This document shows, one piece after another, positions 1-12,070 of a stretch of DNA of 64,000 nucleotides. The notes under the pieces are model-generated. The model did no database searches. It was not told where the DNA came from and saw only the letters and a list, made by a program, of their open reading frames with translations. Both the position numbers and the translations under genes were made by a program. This stretch comes from Diphasiastrum complanatum. Taxonomy: Eukaryota > Streptophyta > Lycopodiopsida > Lycopodiales > Lycopodiaceae. The stretch covers positions 47,354,777-47,418,776 of the forward strand of contig CM055092.1 in assembly GCA_029204225.1 (NCBI GenBank). Reading direction: 5' to 3'. Every line of letters starts with the position of its first letter. Within the stretch, counting starts at the first letter, position 1.

Positions 1-769
1 CTTCAAATTCTTCATTCATTGGAAGCTCATTTTCACCATTGGAACTTGTTTGCGAAGAAGTAGATCTAGATGAGCTAGATTCAGATGCATTAGTCTCTTG
101 ATTAATGCGCTCATCAGTTTCCATCATCTCTTTTAAGCCTTGACGTAGACGACAAGGTAATTGCTTTATATGAGGACCGTTGTATGACATTCATTGTCTG
201 CATCAACCATTATGAAGATTATTGTCTCCAACGCTTAATGAGGATGAAGAATCCTATATACCAAAATAACAAGAAGTAGGTTGAACCAATGCTTGATAAA
301 CATTTCCTCCCAATACTTGATAGATCTAAATGTAAATGTTGCATATGAATATAAATTACCTCTTTGTTTAAAAAATATGAACATACCAATGTATCTATTA
401 GACCATTCTTTTTTTCAACTTGTTAACATTCAATGAACTCAAAAAATTGCACGCTTCTACATATTTACGTATTTATGAATTTCACATTCATTAGCTTTCA
501 CTTATTATCTTATGTAAACATCTAGGCAAATGACGAATAGTGCTTGACGAATAATGCTCCTAACATTTGACATATTTAATGACACAAACCAAATACAATC
601 AAGATGCATGGATTATACATCTCTGCATATCAACAAAATTTAAATCTTCACATTTGACTTATTGTCTTTTGCAAACATCTGGGTAGAGGACGGTTGAAAC
701 TATACTTGATGAACAATTCCTTCCCAAACCTAATAGATCTAGTGGCACAGACCATTACATAAGTGTCCT
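1..769. other. Unassigned; possible minus-strand coding fragment at 1-180
   Basis: Between 1 and about 180 the minus strand is open and reads as a polar, serine-rich peptide (a SESSSSRSTSS-like run). I do not recognise it. From 180 to 769 the sequence is AT-rich and holds nothing I can support. The segment may be the downstream part of the same decayed mobile element as the fragments at 770-2715. Confidence 0.3.
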
Positions 770-1150
770 TTACATTCCTAATAAAATATTCTTCTTTCCA
801 TTGGTGCGTTCTTCAAAATCACAATTCGTCAATAGAGGGTGGCCAATGGAACTATTTAAATATGCAGCAATGTTTCCATGCACATCTGGACGTCCATTAA
901 TGTATGTACGATTTGCCCTTGAGATGTTGCCTCCTTGCATGCGTTGCTCCTCTAAAGAACAAGCATTTGAATTCAAGCCATATACTTGCATCCTCCATTG
1001 GTGACGACACAAAGCATGCCAATCACCCCAATTGTATTGAGGTCCTGCATATGGCATCAATGTCACAACACTATTTAAAGGGACCTCAATACTACTCAAT
1101 GCAAAAAGGCTCAAACCAGCCTCAAGAAAGTGTTCACTAGGCATGATCAT
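770..1150 (-). pseudogene. SET-domain-like fragment, probably decayed
   Basis: The minus strand is open for 126 codons. Early in the fragment LEAGLSLFA resembles the G-x-G-LFA start of SET domains. Near the end, PDVHGNIAAYLNSS and TNCDFEE resemble the N-x-A-x-(F/Y)-(I/L)-N-S and NC-x-F segments of plant SET-like proteins. The catalytic C-terminal tyrosine region is not visible, so methyltransferase activity is not claimed. A separate open frame lies directly upstream on the same strand (1151-1678), and a (CT)n tract cuts the region further upstream. The match is from memory of the family pattern; it could instead be a transposon-borne protein of unknown role. Confidence 0.35.
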
Positions 1151-1678
1151 TTACATTCGACCCCAATACGCAAATGGTGTTCCATTTAATGGTAATGGTG
1201 ATTGGAGTGGCCAACACGAATATCTACTTCTAATGAAACTTTCTACTAATGGTTGCAAGCTAAGTGGAAGAGGAAGGTCAGACAAAGAACCTAGAATGTC
1301 ATTTGACACATCAACAATGCATAGTAATTTGCAATTATCTTTCAAACTAGTCACAATATGTCCAAGACGTGTTCTCTTTTTTAAAGGGGTGGTCAAGTTT
1401 GTGGAATCCACGTGGAGTATCGTGGAGGACTCATGCGCAACATCTAGGATAGGTGGGGTTGGGTGGTAAGAACGTTCTAGAGATTTGGAGACATGGATTG
1501 AATCACAAGGCATTGATGAACTAATTATATCATGCAAGGGGTCATCATCAACAAGAGCATCATCTAAGGCCAATGATGATCCAAAATCAATATTCATGTG
1601 ATTTATCCTATCAATAATATTCTCGATCTCTCTTGCAACTCTTTTCCTTGAAACCAACTTATGTTCCTTCTTCGGCAA
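1151..1678 (-). CDS. Hypothetical open frame, 175 codons
   Basis: This minus-strand frame begins with a TTG rather than an ATG, so the true start is unknown or upstream across the (CT)n tract. The N-terminus is basic (KKEHKLVSRKRVAREIENII). The middle is acidic and serine-rich, and the C-terminus carries a proline/leucine-rich stretch. No domain is recognised. It ends one base before the SET-like fragment at 770-1150, which suggests that both were one reading unit now separated by a stop or frameshift. It could be a chance open frame. Confidence 0.2.
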   Translation of the reverse strand: MPKKEHKLVSRKRVAREIENIIDRINHMNIDFGSSLALDDALVDDDPLHDIISSSMPCDSIHVSKSLERSYHPTPPILDVAHESSTILHVDSTNLTTPLKKRTRLGHIVTSLKDNCKLLCIVDVSNDILGSLSDLPLPLSLQPLVESFIRSRYSCWPLQSPLPLNGTPFAYWGRM

Positions 1679-1692
1679 AAGTTGAAAATGTT

Positions 1693-1879
<187 letters not shown>

Positions 1880-2076
1880 ACATGAAACATAAATTAATAT
1901 ATAACACAAACCATAAACTAGTAGCATGAAACACACCCACCCACCCTAAACACACATGAAGAGAAAAACAGAGAGAACATTATAGAGTGCTAATCAAAAC
2001 TCCCGAACCACACGTCTTTAATGGAAGAAAACAAGGACTACACACCTTCCTAGAATTGGGAGTGTTGGTTACCTTT

Positions 2077-2205
<129 letters not shown>

Positions 2206-2245
2206 GTGAATGAGTCTATAATGGGTGATTGGATATGGAAATCAA

Positions 2246-2421
2246 GATTAACTTCATCTAATCATTCTATTTGGATTTTTTCTTTTAGAAGCAAGTGAGA
2301 GATTAACTTCATCAAATTATTCGATTTGGATTGTTCCTTTTAGAATCAAGTGAGAGATTAACTTCATCTAATTATTCTATTTGGATTTTTCCTTTTAGAA
2401 GCAAGTGAGAGATTAACTTCA
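2246..2421. repeat. Three tandem 55-bp repeats plus a partial fourth
   Basis: Units start at 2246, 2301 and 2356, each beginning GATTAACTTCATC and ending GCAAGTGAGA or TCAAGTGAGA. A partial fourth unit starts at 2411 and breaks off after about 11 bases. The units differ at a handful of positions, so the array is old or was amplified from diverged copies. Confidence 0.93.
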
Positions 2422-2496
2422 AAGTATCGTGGCACTCTTCCTATCGCTCAATATTTATTGGCCAAACTATACTTGAAGTGTCATAAGGGTCAAAGA

Positions 2497-2715
2497 TTAA
2501 AGCATTTCCAATAAACACTTTAAAGAGTTTACCTCTCGTACTCTTGGATCCTCTGTGTGCACTCCATTGGCCCAAATATGGTCGTTGACAATCCTCCTTG
2601 TCCGAATCCTAAGGCCTTTGCATTGTGTGCATGTACATGGTATCCTCTCATCATATTCTAGTTGAAACTGGTCCAATAATCCAATTGCAAATGGCACAAA
2701 TTCTTTCAGTGTCAT
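2497..2715 (-). pseudogene. Transposase-associated-domain-like fragment (CACTA type)
   Basis: The 72-codon minus-strand frame contains RIPCTCTQCKGLRIRTRRIV followed by NDHIWANGV. This cysteine pattern, with a basic stretch and then a D-H-(L/I)-x-x-x-G segment, is how the N-terminal transposase-associated domain of plant En/Spm (CACTA) elements reads. The fragment is short and carries no catalytic domain. If correct, the 5' end of the element lies at higher coordinates, where the palindrome cluster at 3102-3400 would fit a subterminal repeat region. No CACTA terminal sequence was found, so the family call is an inference. Confidence 0.42.
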
Positions 2716-3101
2716 TCAAGTGAAAATTGACAAATTCTAACATGCGACGAATTGTAACATGTGACAAAAATTGACAAAATAGCTATTGTATCTCCATTGT
2801 TTTACAATCTTTGCTTTTCCTTTTGCATGCACTGATCTTTCAATCCTTTGCAATGATAGCTCCTTTTTCATTTTTCATATCCAAGACTACATCACAAACA
2901 AAAAATATCTTAGACTTATGATCACAAAACACATACTTAAACATCCATCAACGAACTAAAAACCCTAAACACTATCAATATTCTCACTCACATTCATACC
3001 CTTTCATCCTCACTCCCATCTATACTCTCTTTTTTCTCTCTCACACACAAAAGAAAAAACGAAGTCGTTCGCGCCAAATGTTTTTTTTTGGTAAAAAAAA
3101 A
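2716..3101. other. No gene seen
   Basis: AT-rich sequence between the transposase-like fragment and the palindrome cluster. No convincing coding frame or RNA gene is visible. Confidence 0.5.
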
Positions 3102-3400
3102 TTGCGTGGATTATCCACGCGTGGATAATCCACGCAAAATCTAGAGATTAATCACGTGGATGTTAAAAAAATGTTATCCACGCGGTATCCACGGCCCCAG
3201 CTCTCTGGATTTCGCGTGGATAATTTTTTTTTTGCATGGATTATCCACGCGTGGATAATTTGCCACGTGGTATCCACGCAATATCCAAGTCGAGTCTTTT
3301 CTTTTAAACAAATTAAAATTCTCATTTCCGACTCCGGGTGTCGGAAGTTTGCCTGGCTGCCGGTTGTTGGAGTTGGCATGGATATATCCACGTGTATATC
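3102..3400. repeat. Cluster of palindromic GTGGATAATCCAC-type motifs
   Basis: A perfect 36-bp palindrome lies at 3102-3137 (centre 3119/3120, half-site TTGCGTGGATTATCCACG). A second perfect 20-bp palindrome lies at 3240-3259 (half-site ATTATCCACG). About ten further GTGGATA or TATCCAC copies in both orientations fill the interval, several overlapping CACGTG or ACGCGT. Dense inverted short motifs like these are typical of subterminal transposase-binding regions of plant DNA transposons, which is the likely but unproven explanation. Confidence 0.75.
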
Positions 3401-4155
3401 CACACGAAAAAAAATTTGGCCTCGCCACCGCTCACCTTGATCTTGTCCTTTTTACCACTTGCTTTTGCTTTTTCCCTCGAACTTGCCTTTTCAGAACATA
3501 GCTTCATCCTCTCCAACTTGAGATGTAGAAGATGATCCTCCTCTTGCTTGGAGTCTTACAAGTCCTCCATACATGGCAGTGTCTTTTGAATAGCAAAACT
3601 TTGCACCAAATTAGCATGAAGCACTCTCTTGAAAATCAACAAACGAAACTCAAGAAGAAATCACAAAGATATGGAAACAATCTAGCCTCTCATTTTCTCT
3701 CTTCTAGCAAATCCTAGCACATAGAATGTTGATTTCTGTATCACACTAGATCTAAACACAATATAATGAAATTTTGCCAACACCTAAGATTGAAACGCAC
3801 TCTTGAAAAATTCCAAAAACTTAAAATCAAGAGATCCTATCAAATTCATATTTCATCCAAAAATGTAAAATATTGAATCAAGCATATGAAAAGCTAGAAT
3901 CTTGATATATCATGTTGTAGAATGTAACATCCACTACCATGAGCATTTTTTGTCTCCACATTCCAGTAAGTGACTTAAAAAATCATCCTACTCCAAGTGA
4001 TTTGACCTAAATCGATGCTAGGATCACAAAGATCCAATTTTATACTTGAAAATGCATGATTTGAGCTAGAAACACCTCCAAATCCACACAGAATTTATGG
4101 TGCTCTCAAATCCACTTCTACATTTGGAAAATACTCCAACTTTGGCCTGCAACCT
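3401..4155. other. No intact gene; probably copia leader sequence near 4155
   Basis: No coding frame longer than about 60 codons is credible here. The right part leads into a primer-binding-site-like sequence at 4156-4167, so it may be the 5' leader of a decayed minus-strand copia element. Confidence 0.35.
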
Positions 4156-4167
4156 GCTCTGATACCA
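4156..4167 (-). promoter_or_regulatory. Primer-binding site complementary to initiator-Met tRNA
   Basis: The minus strand reads TGGTATCAGAGC, the classic copia primer site for reverse transcription from tRNA-iMet. It marks the remains of a minus-strand copia element whose 5' LTR would lie to the right. That LTR is not recognisable beyond about 4200, where gypsy sequence begins. Confidence 0.6.
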
Positions 4168-4204
4168 TTTGAAAGAAATCAGATCCAAAAAATACTTAAT
4201 GGAT

Positions 4205-4586
4205 CAACAAGATCTTGACCAAATTTGGATGCACATCTAGATTTAGCTACAAGTTTGATTATGTTGGTCCTATTCATCATATGGCAAGGAGGTACTGAAG
4301 CTAGATACATAATCATAGTGATATATTATATGACCAAGTGGGTTGAAGCAAGAGCAATTCGTGTGTTGATGCAAAGACTACGACTAAATTTTTATATGAG
4401 AATATCATTGTTAGATTTGGGTGTCATGTCGAGATCATGAATAATCGTGGAACGCAATTTTTTCAATGAAACAATAAAGTGTCTGTTGGAGGATTTTTTT
4501 TGTTATTCATCAGTCCGTATTATTTGAGAGGTAATGGACAAGCGTAATCTTCCAATAAGATTCTTTGCAGTATTATGACAAAGACA
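4205..4586 (+). pseudogene. Ty3/gypsy integrase, upstream part, interrupted
   Basis: In shifting plus-strand frames the sequence reads as the central part of a gypsy integrase: DYVGPI, then YMTKWVEARAIR, then RGTQFFNETI, then GNGQA, a stop in place of the usual glutamate codon, and SSNKIL. These match the catalytic-core segments around the D-D-E residues. Several stops and frameshifts are present. The frame runs to the junction with the copia element at 4587 and resumes at 9676, so the copia element inserted into an already gypsy-derived sequence. Confidence 0.8.
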
Positions 4587-5026
4587 TGCTGACTTTTGGA
4601 TGTTGATGTCAACTGATGAAACAGATATTCTTATTAACAGGTTTGTGGATTACTTAGAGAATGGAGTTTACGAGCTGTTCTTTTGTGTTGAATCTGATTA
4701 TCAGTGTAGGAGTCTTAGACTGCCGTGAAAGAGAGATTCCAAAAAACGATTAGGCATCTGTGACGGCCATGCAATTTTGCTAATCCTGATAATCTGATAT
4801 GAGGAGAATGTAGAATTAAATTAGGCATCAGAGACAGCCATACATTTCTCTTATAATAATGTTTGTATAAGAGGAGTAAGAGTTATTATCATTCAACAAG
4901 GATGCGATGATGTAGACAATAGCGAATCTATATAATAATGTTGTAAACACAACGATCATATCACAATACAATTGCGCTGATAAGCACGTGATCCTACTTC
5001 CATTCAAAACAATTGCTAAAGTTTTG

Positions 5027-5176
<150 letters not shown>

Positions 5177-5269
5177 CACTAACTCTGAGGAGTCCGCTAC
5201 TAAAAAACCCGTTCTGGTCGTTTTATCTCTGTCATCTACTGTTGTATCTGCACTACTCTTCAATTACTC

Positions 5270-5274
<5 letters not shown>

Positions 5275-5318
<44 letters not shown>
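5275..5318. repeat. (AC)n microsatellite inside an LTR
   Basis: About 22 AC units. The equivalent position in the other LTR carries (AT)n instead (9143-9206). Confidence 0.97.
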
Positions 5319-5320
<2 letters not shown>

Positions 5321-6083
5321 ATATCAACAGGAAGATCTTGTATTATTCTATTTTATACTTACAAGATCGCTTAACAGCTGATTAACTGACTAATTAGAAC
5401 ATTTGTTATTGGAGCGTGAAGATGTAGACAATCTATACTTAGAATACTGTGTATTTCTATAGAGTGTCTCCAAAGTAGTATCACATGTAAAACTGCAATG
5501 TCGGGTTCTTTTTTACAATTGTCGCCTGTCAGAAACTGCATGTAAAAATGCAGTGTTGCATTTTTTGCAAAAAGGTCACTTTTCTGAAAGTGCCGAAATG
5601 GTCCAAAAGCAACTTACATAAGTGTCGCTAAACATTTAGTTGCTCAAGAAGGTAAAAAGAAACGACAGCATTGGATGTCAAATTTTTTGCCTGTTGAAAA
5701 ATGCGAGTAAATATGCAGACTGTAGCAACTATTGATTCATATATGTAGACTGTAAAAACAGTTCATTTTCTACAGGTTTCATTTGAGAGAGTCAAAATCA
5801 AAGAAGGAAGAAGGGCTGTTGGGATGAGTAGAAGTTAGATTAAATTCCAACACTCCCCCTTACGCTAACTGCTACGAATCTGAACTGTAATTGAGATTTA
5901 TCATATCTACTAAAATAGAATGTTTATCTCTAGACAATGGCTTTGTCAAAATATCAGCCAACAGACTGTCTGTATGATAATAACTTAGTACAACATCTTT
6001 ATTCTGAACTTTCTCTCTAAGAAAATGGAATTGAACTTCTATATGCTTAGTTCATGTATGAGTTCATGGGTTCAGAGATAGAA

Positions 6084-6783
6084 CTATGCAGCTGGAGTAT
6101 TGTTGGATCGATCTGTGGGAACTACAGATCCAACAACATCTTTTTTAGCCAAATTATCTCCTTCATTGCTGATGTAGCTGCAACATATTCGAATTCTGTA
6201 GAGGACAACGAAATGTATTTCAGCTTTTTGGTGTTCCATGAAATGGGTCCTCCTACAAGGAAACAAATATAACCTGATGTGGATTTTCTGGTATCCACGT
6301 CGATTTTCTGGTATCCAAGTCTCCTACCCAATGGGAATCTGAATAGGTGGTCAATGTGAGTGCAGCTTCTGTATTGCCATTATATCTCAAAGCATAGTGC
6401 TTCGTAGCTTGAATGTACTTCAGTACTCATTGCAGAGCTTTCCAGTGTTGTAAGCTTGGATTGTACATGTATTGAGATAGTGTGCTTACTGCATATGCTA
6501 GATCAGGTCGTGTGCAGATCATAGAATACATTGTAGATCTTATGATGGACTGATAAGGATACCTACACATTTCTTGCTGATCTGCTTGAGTTCTGGGACA
6601 CATGTCTTTGGACAGCTTAGATCCTAGATCCATAGGTGTGTCTATGGGCTTGCAGTCCTCCATGCCATATCTGCGAAGTACATTGATTAAATAGGATTCT
6701 TGGCTTATAGCGATCCTTCTGCTTGCGCGATCTCTGCTGATCTCCATACCGAGAAGGTATTGAACTGGGCCTAAATCAGCCAT
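6084..6783 (-). pseudogene. Copia reverse transcriptase C-terminus and RNase H
   Basis: The 5' part (6783 down to 6427) reads LGPVQYLLGMEISRDR, then QESYLINVLRRYGMEDCKPI and a TRPDLAYAVSTLSQYM segment, the conserved C-terminal part of copia RVT_2. Downstream (about 6331-6122) are DTRKSTSGYICFLVGGPISW and STEFEYVAA, the copia RNase H core. The two parts are in different frames, so at least one indel separates them. The RT catalytic motif lies upstream and is degraded. Confidence 0.88.
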
Positions 6784-7009
6784 CTCAAATTTTGATGAAA
6801 GCTGAGATTTGGTTTCCTGTAATAACTAATTTGAATTGTTGATAATTAAGAAATCATCAACATATAATGCTATTATAACATAGCTTGACCCTTTACGCTT
6901 GAGAAATACATTAGAGTCTGCGGAGCAAGAAGTAAAATTATGCTGCAACAAGAAGTGATTGATTATGTCATACCAGGCCCTAGGAACTTGCTTAAGGCCA
7001 TATAATGTC

Positions 7010-7490
7010 TTATTTGATATTCATATCCTTGACCATTTTGTTATGATGCATGTACAAGATCGAATGCATGTTTAAGTGACCTAGTCTTTGATGCCAAACA
7101 TGAGCATCTGTACTACTCATAGAAAGTGCATAATCATGACTCAAAATGTATAAATTTTCTTCTCTATGTGCAGAGAGGATCTCATTGGAATTTCCATCAA
7201 TAATAGTACATCGACTAGTAGTAAACAAAGCTCTATAGCCTTGATCAGTGATCTTGCTAATAGATAATAAGTTCTTTGTTAACTTGGGTACATAAAGTAC
7301 ACCATCTAACTATCTAGTGATGTTGTCAGGGAACTGGAGTCGGACAATGCCTTGGCCTTCGACTTTGTGTGAACTTGAGTCGCCGAAGAAAATGTACTTT
7401 GAATCTGTTGTTGTGAGAGTAGAAAACAGGTTCTTATTTGGGGTCATGTGCTATGAAGCACCTGAATCAAGATACCATTGATAGGCATCT
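7010..7490 (-). pseudogene. Copia protease and GAG-pre-integrase fragment
   Basis: Near 7440-7485 the minus strand reads WYLDSGAS followed by a stop and HMT, the copia aspartic-protease active site (D-S-G-A). From 7228 to 7010 it reads HVWHQRLGHLNMHSI, the GAG-pre-integrase zinc-motif start. The integrase catalytic core expected next is absent: reverse transcriptase sequence follows almost at once, so an internal deletion is likely. Confidence 0.82.
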
Positions 7491-7559
7491 CTACTTGGTT
7501 GATCTTGTACCATCAGCGCCTTGTCATCCTCTTGGGAATTTTTGACAGAATCGGAACCT

Positions 7560-8400
7560 TTGTCTTGGTGCTGCTGCATCTTCTTCCTCGCTTCATTGTA
7601 CTTGAGGATGCAACATTCCTTAATGTCATGGTTTGATCTTTTGCAATATCTGCAAAAGAGTTTGGTCTTGAATTATTGTTATTGACGACTGTGCTGCTAC
7701 TGTGATTGTTGCGTTGAATCTGGCTACTCTGTCTTTGTCTTCTTGTCCTTGAAGTTTTTCTTCTTGGACTGATGTTTATTAGTGTACAATGCCATTGACC
7801 TGGTACTCATTGTTGATAGGCTTTTTCTCCTGACTTCTTCCTACAATTGACTTGTTGTCAGCTTATGGAGAGACAGTGCAGGGGTATTGCTCAAAAGCAA
7901 TACTAGGTTGTCATAGGAGGATGGAAGGCTGACGATAAGAGACATTGTTGAGTCTTCTTATGATATAGGGGAACCTATGGCAGCAAGTTGATTCAGCAAC
8001 TGTTTGAACTCGTTTAGATGATCACTGACTGAGGTGCCTTCGCTCACTTTGAGTGAGAGGACCTTCTTCCTCAGGAAGAGACGAGTCGATACATCTGAAG
8101 TCTCGTAAATACTTGTAAGGATGTCCCACGCTTCTATGGAGGTGGTGCTGTTTGATACATGAGCAATTTGAGTGTCCTTCAGATTCAGGGATACAATGGC
8201 CAGTGCTTTGCCATCCTTTGCTTCCCATGCTGGAAGCAGTTCAGGTGCTATTGAACGATTTACATATCCTTAGAGCTCCTTCTCGATCAAGATCATCCTC
8301 ATCTTGAACTTCCACATGTGGAAGTCATCTCCGTTGAATTTGTTGATCCAACAAATCTTTGGGGTTGAACCTTCCATTGTAATTGAGTAGTAGAGATAAA
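7560..8400 (-). pseudogene. Copia gag remnant with CCHC knuckle
   Basis: Around 7610-7660 the minus strand reads FCRYCKRSNHDIKECC, a C-x2-C-x4-H-x4-C zinc knuckle. Further upstream, frameshifted segments include the start of gag near 8380, which reads MEGSTPKICWINKFNG and then LWKFK. Gag would package the element RNA. Multiple frameshifts make it non-functional. Confidence 0.78.
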
Positions 8401-8912
8401 ACACAAATTGAATGAACCAACTCTATAGAACTAGAACGTATTAACTTCTATTATAAGTCCTAGACTCTAGTAATCCCAGTCGCTCGGATACCACATCTGT
8501 TGACTTTTGGATGTTGATGTCAACTGATGAAACAAATATTCTTATTAACAAGATCGTGGATTACTTAGAGAACGGAGTTTACGAGCTATTCTTTTGGGTT
8601 GAATCTGATTATCAGTGTAGGAGTCTTAGACTGCCATGAAAGAGAGATTGCAAGAAATGATTGGGCATCTGTGACGGCCATGCAATCTTGCTAATCCTGA
8701 TAATCTGATATGAGAAAAATGTAGAATTAATTTAGGCGTCAGAGACAACCATTTCTCTTATAATAATATTTGTGTAAGAGAAGTGAGAGTTATTATCATT
8801 CAACAAGAATGTGATGGTGTAGAACAATAGCGAATTTGTATAATAATGTGGTAAACACAACGATCAGATCACAATACAATCGCGCTCATAAGCGCGTGAT
8901 CCTAAAGTTTTG

Positions 8913-9040
<128 letters not shown>

Positions 9041-9139
9041 ATCACTAACTCTGAGGAGTCCTCTACTGAAAGACCCATTTTGGTCGTTTTATCTCTGTCA
9101 TCTACTGCTATATCTGCACTACATTTCAATCGCTCATTT

Positions 9140-9142
<3 letters not shown>

Positions 9143-9206
<64 letters not shown>
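9143..9206. repeat. (AT)n microsatellite inside an LTR
   Basis: About 32 AT units, where the partner LTR has (AC)n. Confidence 0.97.
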
Positions 9207-9208
<2 letters not shown>

Positions 9209-9670
9209 ACTGAAAGATCTTGTATTATTCTATTTTATATTTACAAGATCGCTTAACAGCTGATCTGACTAATTAGAACAATTGTTATTGGAGCATGAAG
9301 ACATAGACAATCTGTACTTGGAATACTGTGTATCCCGTGTAAAATTGCAGTGTCGAATTTTTTTTTACAATTGTCGCCTATCAGAAACTGTATGTAAAAA
9401 TGCAGTGTCACATTTTTCACAAAAAATGTCACTTTTCTAGAAGTGACTAAATGGCCCAAAAACAACCTACATAAGTGTCGCTAAACACTTAGTTGCTCGT
9501 GAAGGTAAAAAGAAGCGATAGTGTTGGGTGTCGGGTTTTTCGCCTGTTGAAAAACCTGAGTAAATATGCAGATCGTAGTGACTATTGGTTCATATATGCA
9601 GACTGTAGGTAAAAATCAGAGAAGAAAGAATGGTTGTTGAGATGAGTAGGAGTTAGATTAAATTCCAACA

Positions 9671-10200
9671 ATACAGTGGAAGGAAGTTGTTTTGATTGGG
9701 AACATAAACTTCATGTAGCATTATGGGCATTTAGAATAGCTTATAAAGTTAGTATGAATCAGATACCATTTCAACTTGTCTATGGTCAAGATGCAGTTAT
9801 GCCGATTGAAGTTTTAATACCATCTTTACGCATAGCAACAATGGAACAGTTGGATGATGCTAAATCCTTATGACTGCTTCATGAAGCTTTGCACAACCTT
9901 TGTGAAACCAGATTGATGGCAGTTTGTGCACTAGCAGTAGAGAAAGCTTGTCGTTTACATAAGAAAGATCTGAAGGAAGGAGATCTAGCTTTGATGTAAA
10001 AAGCAAAATTGATCAAAGAAAAATTGAATTCACAGGTGAAGGACCATATAGAGTTAAAGAGTTATTCTCGTACAGAGTAGTGATTTTGGAACACCTGGAT
10101 GGTAGAAGATTTGATACCCAGTGTGTATGGCAGCCGATTACGAAAGTTTTGGCAACCATATCTGCCATCGTGATTGAAGATCTACTCATTTTTACTTTAG
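9671..10200 (+). pseudogene. Ty3/gypsy integrase, downstream part
   Basis: From the copia junction the plus strand reads HKLHVALWAFRIAYK, then PFQLVYGQDAVMPIEV, typical of the region after the gypsy integrase core. A stop near 9871 is followed by degraded C-terminal sequence (LLHEALHNLCETR, KEGDLALM). It is the continuation of 4205-4586; taking out the copia element and one target-site copy restores a continuous frame at the junction. Confidence 0.85.
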
Positions 10201-10440
10201 TTGTTTTATGATTCTGTTGTTTTTCGTTACTTGTTTTGGAAAAGACATTATTATAAACAACAACAAAAAAATGAATGATGAGAAAACGTCAAGAAAGTCA
10301 TCAATTTAGAAAAAAGAGAAAGGAAAGTATTTTCATTATGTGTGATGAATGTTTGACACATGTTAGGAGATCATTCACATTGTTTGAGACGTCCTCACAC
10401 ATGTGAAAAGTACACACTTCTTAGATGCAGTATAAGAAAA
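10201..10440. other. No gene seen
   Basis: AT-rich sequence between the gypsy integrase remnant and the copia gag/protease remnant. Short CACATGTG-type palindromes occur, but no coding signal. Confidence 0.4.
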
Positions 10441-11255
10441 GAGTTGAAAGAAATTTTCCTTCTGATTGGTCATGTGGGAGCTAGCCCCACTATCAATCCA
10501 CCATGGATTCTCTTCCTTGAAGCTTGAAGATGAGAAAATGGACATCATGAGTGACTCCTCTTGATCATCTCCCCTTCATTTGAAATGTTGGCTTGCTTTC
10601 CTTGTGCTATTTTCTTCTTGCCACAAAAGTAACACTTTAGCTTGGACTTGTCTTTCTTGGTCTTTGATGAAGATGATTGTTGATCATCACTATCCTCCTT
10701 GTGTTGCTCAGCCTTCTTGTTGAATACTCCTTTTGTCTTTCCCTTGCCCTTTCCTTGAATGAAAAGTGCTTTGTCCTCTCCTCCATCCTTGAGGGAGAGT
10801 TGTCCCATCCTTGACATGACATTTGCTTGCCTACTCTCCTCGGCCACTACGACTCCTTGTAGGATTTCCATTGTGAGGTCCTCTTGGATGGCATATGATT
10901 GGACTAAGTTATAATAGTCCTTATTGAGTCCATTCAAGACTATTTGGACAAGCTCTCTTTGGTTGATTGGCTCTCCAATGCAAGCAGGTTCTCTATTGAA
11001 GTCCTTCACTCTAAGCACATAGCTTTGAGCACTCTCCCCCTTGCTTTGATAGCTTTAGAGGATTTGATTTCTCAAGGCAAGCATATTGATTCTGATGCAA
11101 TAAAGTGTCATTCTAGATCTTTTTTTGTCTCTCTCATTTTCTTGAAGAACTTGAGGCTCCTCCTCAATTCCCATGACAATATCAAAGAGATCTTGATGGA
11201 CTAATAATGATTCCATCCGCACTTTCCAAATAGGATAGTTTGAATCCATGTCTCA
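10441..11255 (-). pseudogene. Copia gag and protease start, decayed
   Basis: The minus strand reads NYPIWKVRMESLLVHQDLFD and IVMGIEEEP near 11200 (gag N-terminus). Then come ELVQIVLNGLNKDYYNLVQS (UBN2/Retrotran_gag-like), a lysine-rich tail with CYFCGK (half of a zinc knuckle), and near 10465-10505 WWIDSGASSHMT, the aspartic-protease active site. The frame changes at least twice and the rest of pol is absent. A sister fragment of the same family lies at 50690-51475. Confidence 0.82.
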
Positions 11256-12058
11256 CTAGCTCCAAAGGAATGATCCAATTGAAGCCATAACTAGAATTTT
11301 GTGGTAGACAAAGTAAACAAGTGTGAACAATGATAAGAGGTAATTTTGCATGTGTGTGAAACCTTATAATGACATACACAAATTTTTGTCAAGATCCACT
11401 AAGGTCTTGATCAATATTTGCTTCACTCTCCTCACCAATGTTAAAAAACTTGAAAATTTGTCCTTGCTCAAAATCAGTAAGATTAGAGAACTTAATATTT
11501 GACTTGCAATCACTTTTCTCAAATATACACTCCCTTTAGACTCAATCAGGCCTAAAATAATCTCCTCTTGAGATTTGGTCGAGATCCAAAATGATTTGGA
11601 GTTAAAACTAACACAATTTTTCTTACTTTTTTACTATACTTGAGAAATCAATGATTTTTTATTTAAACAAAGTACTTTGATATGAACCTAAACCACACAG
11701 GTTGGGTGCCCTACAAAGATATAAAAATTAGATCATTACTCTCAAAATGATTATTTGCTTTCCAATACTTGATATGCATGTGAAAGCAAACTTCAAGCTC
11801 TTGATTTTTGGATTTCGTAGACACTTAATCTAGTAACACATACTAAATTGGTACTATATCAAGTTTTGGATCATCCATGGTTTATGAGCATCACACATAG
11901 TGACATGAATCTACTTGATCCTAAAACCACCTGATGTATGAAGGAAATCAAGATGTTATACTTGAGATCAAATAGAGTCTTAGAATTGCTTCAAAAAATC
12001 ACTTAGATCTTTAAGAACTTGCTAATTTGGGATGGATCTTGGTGAATGCTTGGATCTA

Positions 12059-12070
12059 GCTTTGATACCA
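12059..12070 (-). promoter_or_regulatory. Degenerate copia primer-binding site
   Basis: The minus strand reads TGGTATCAAAGC, one base from the tRNA-iMet primer site. It lies about 800 bp upstream of the copia gag remnant at 10441-11255 in the same orientation, so it is probably that element's primer site. The LTR expected to the right could not be delimited. Confidence 0.5.
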
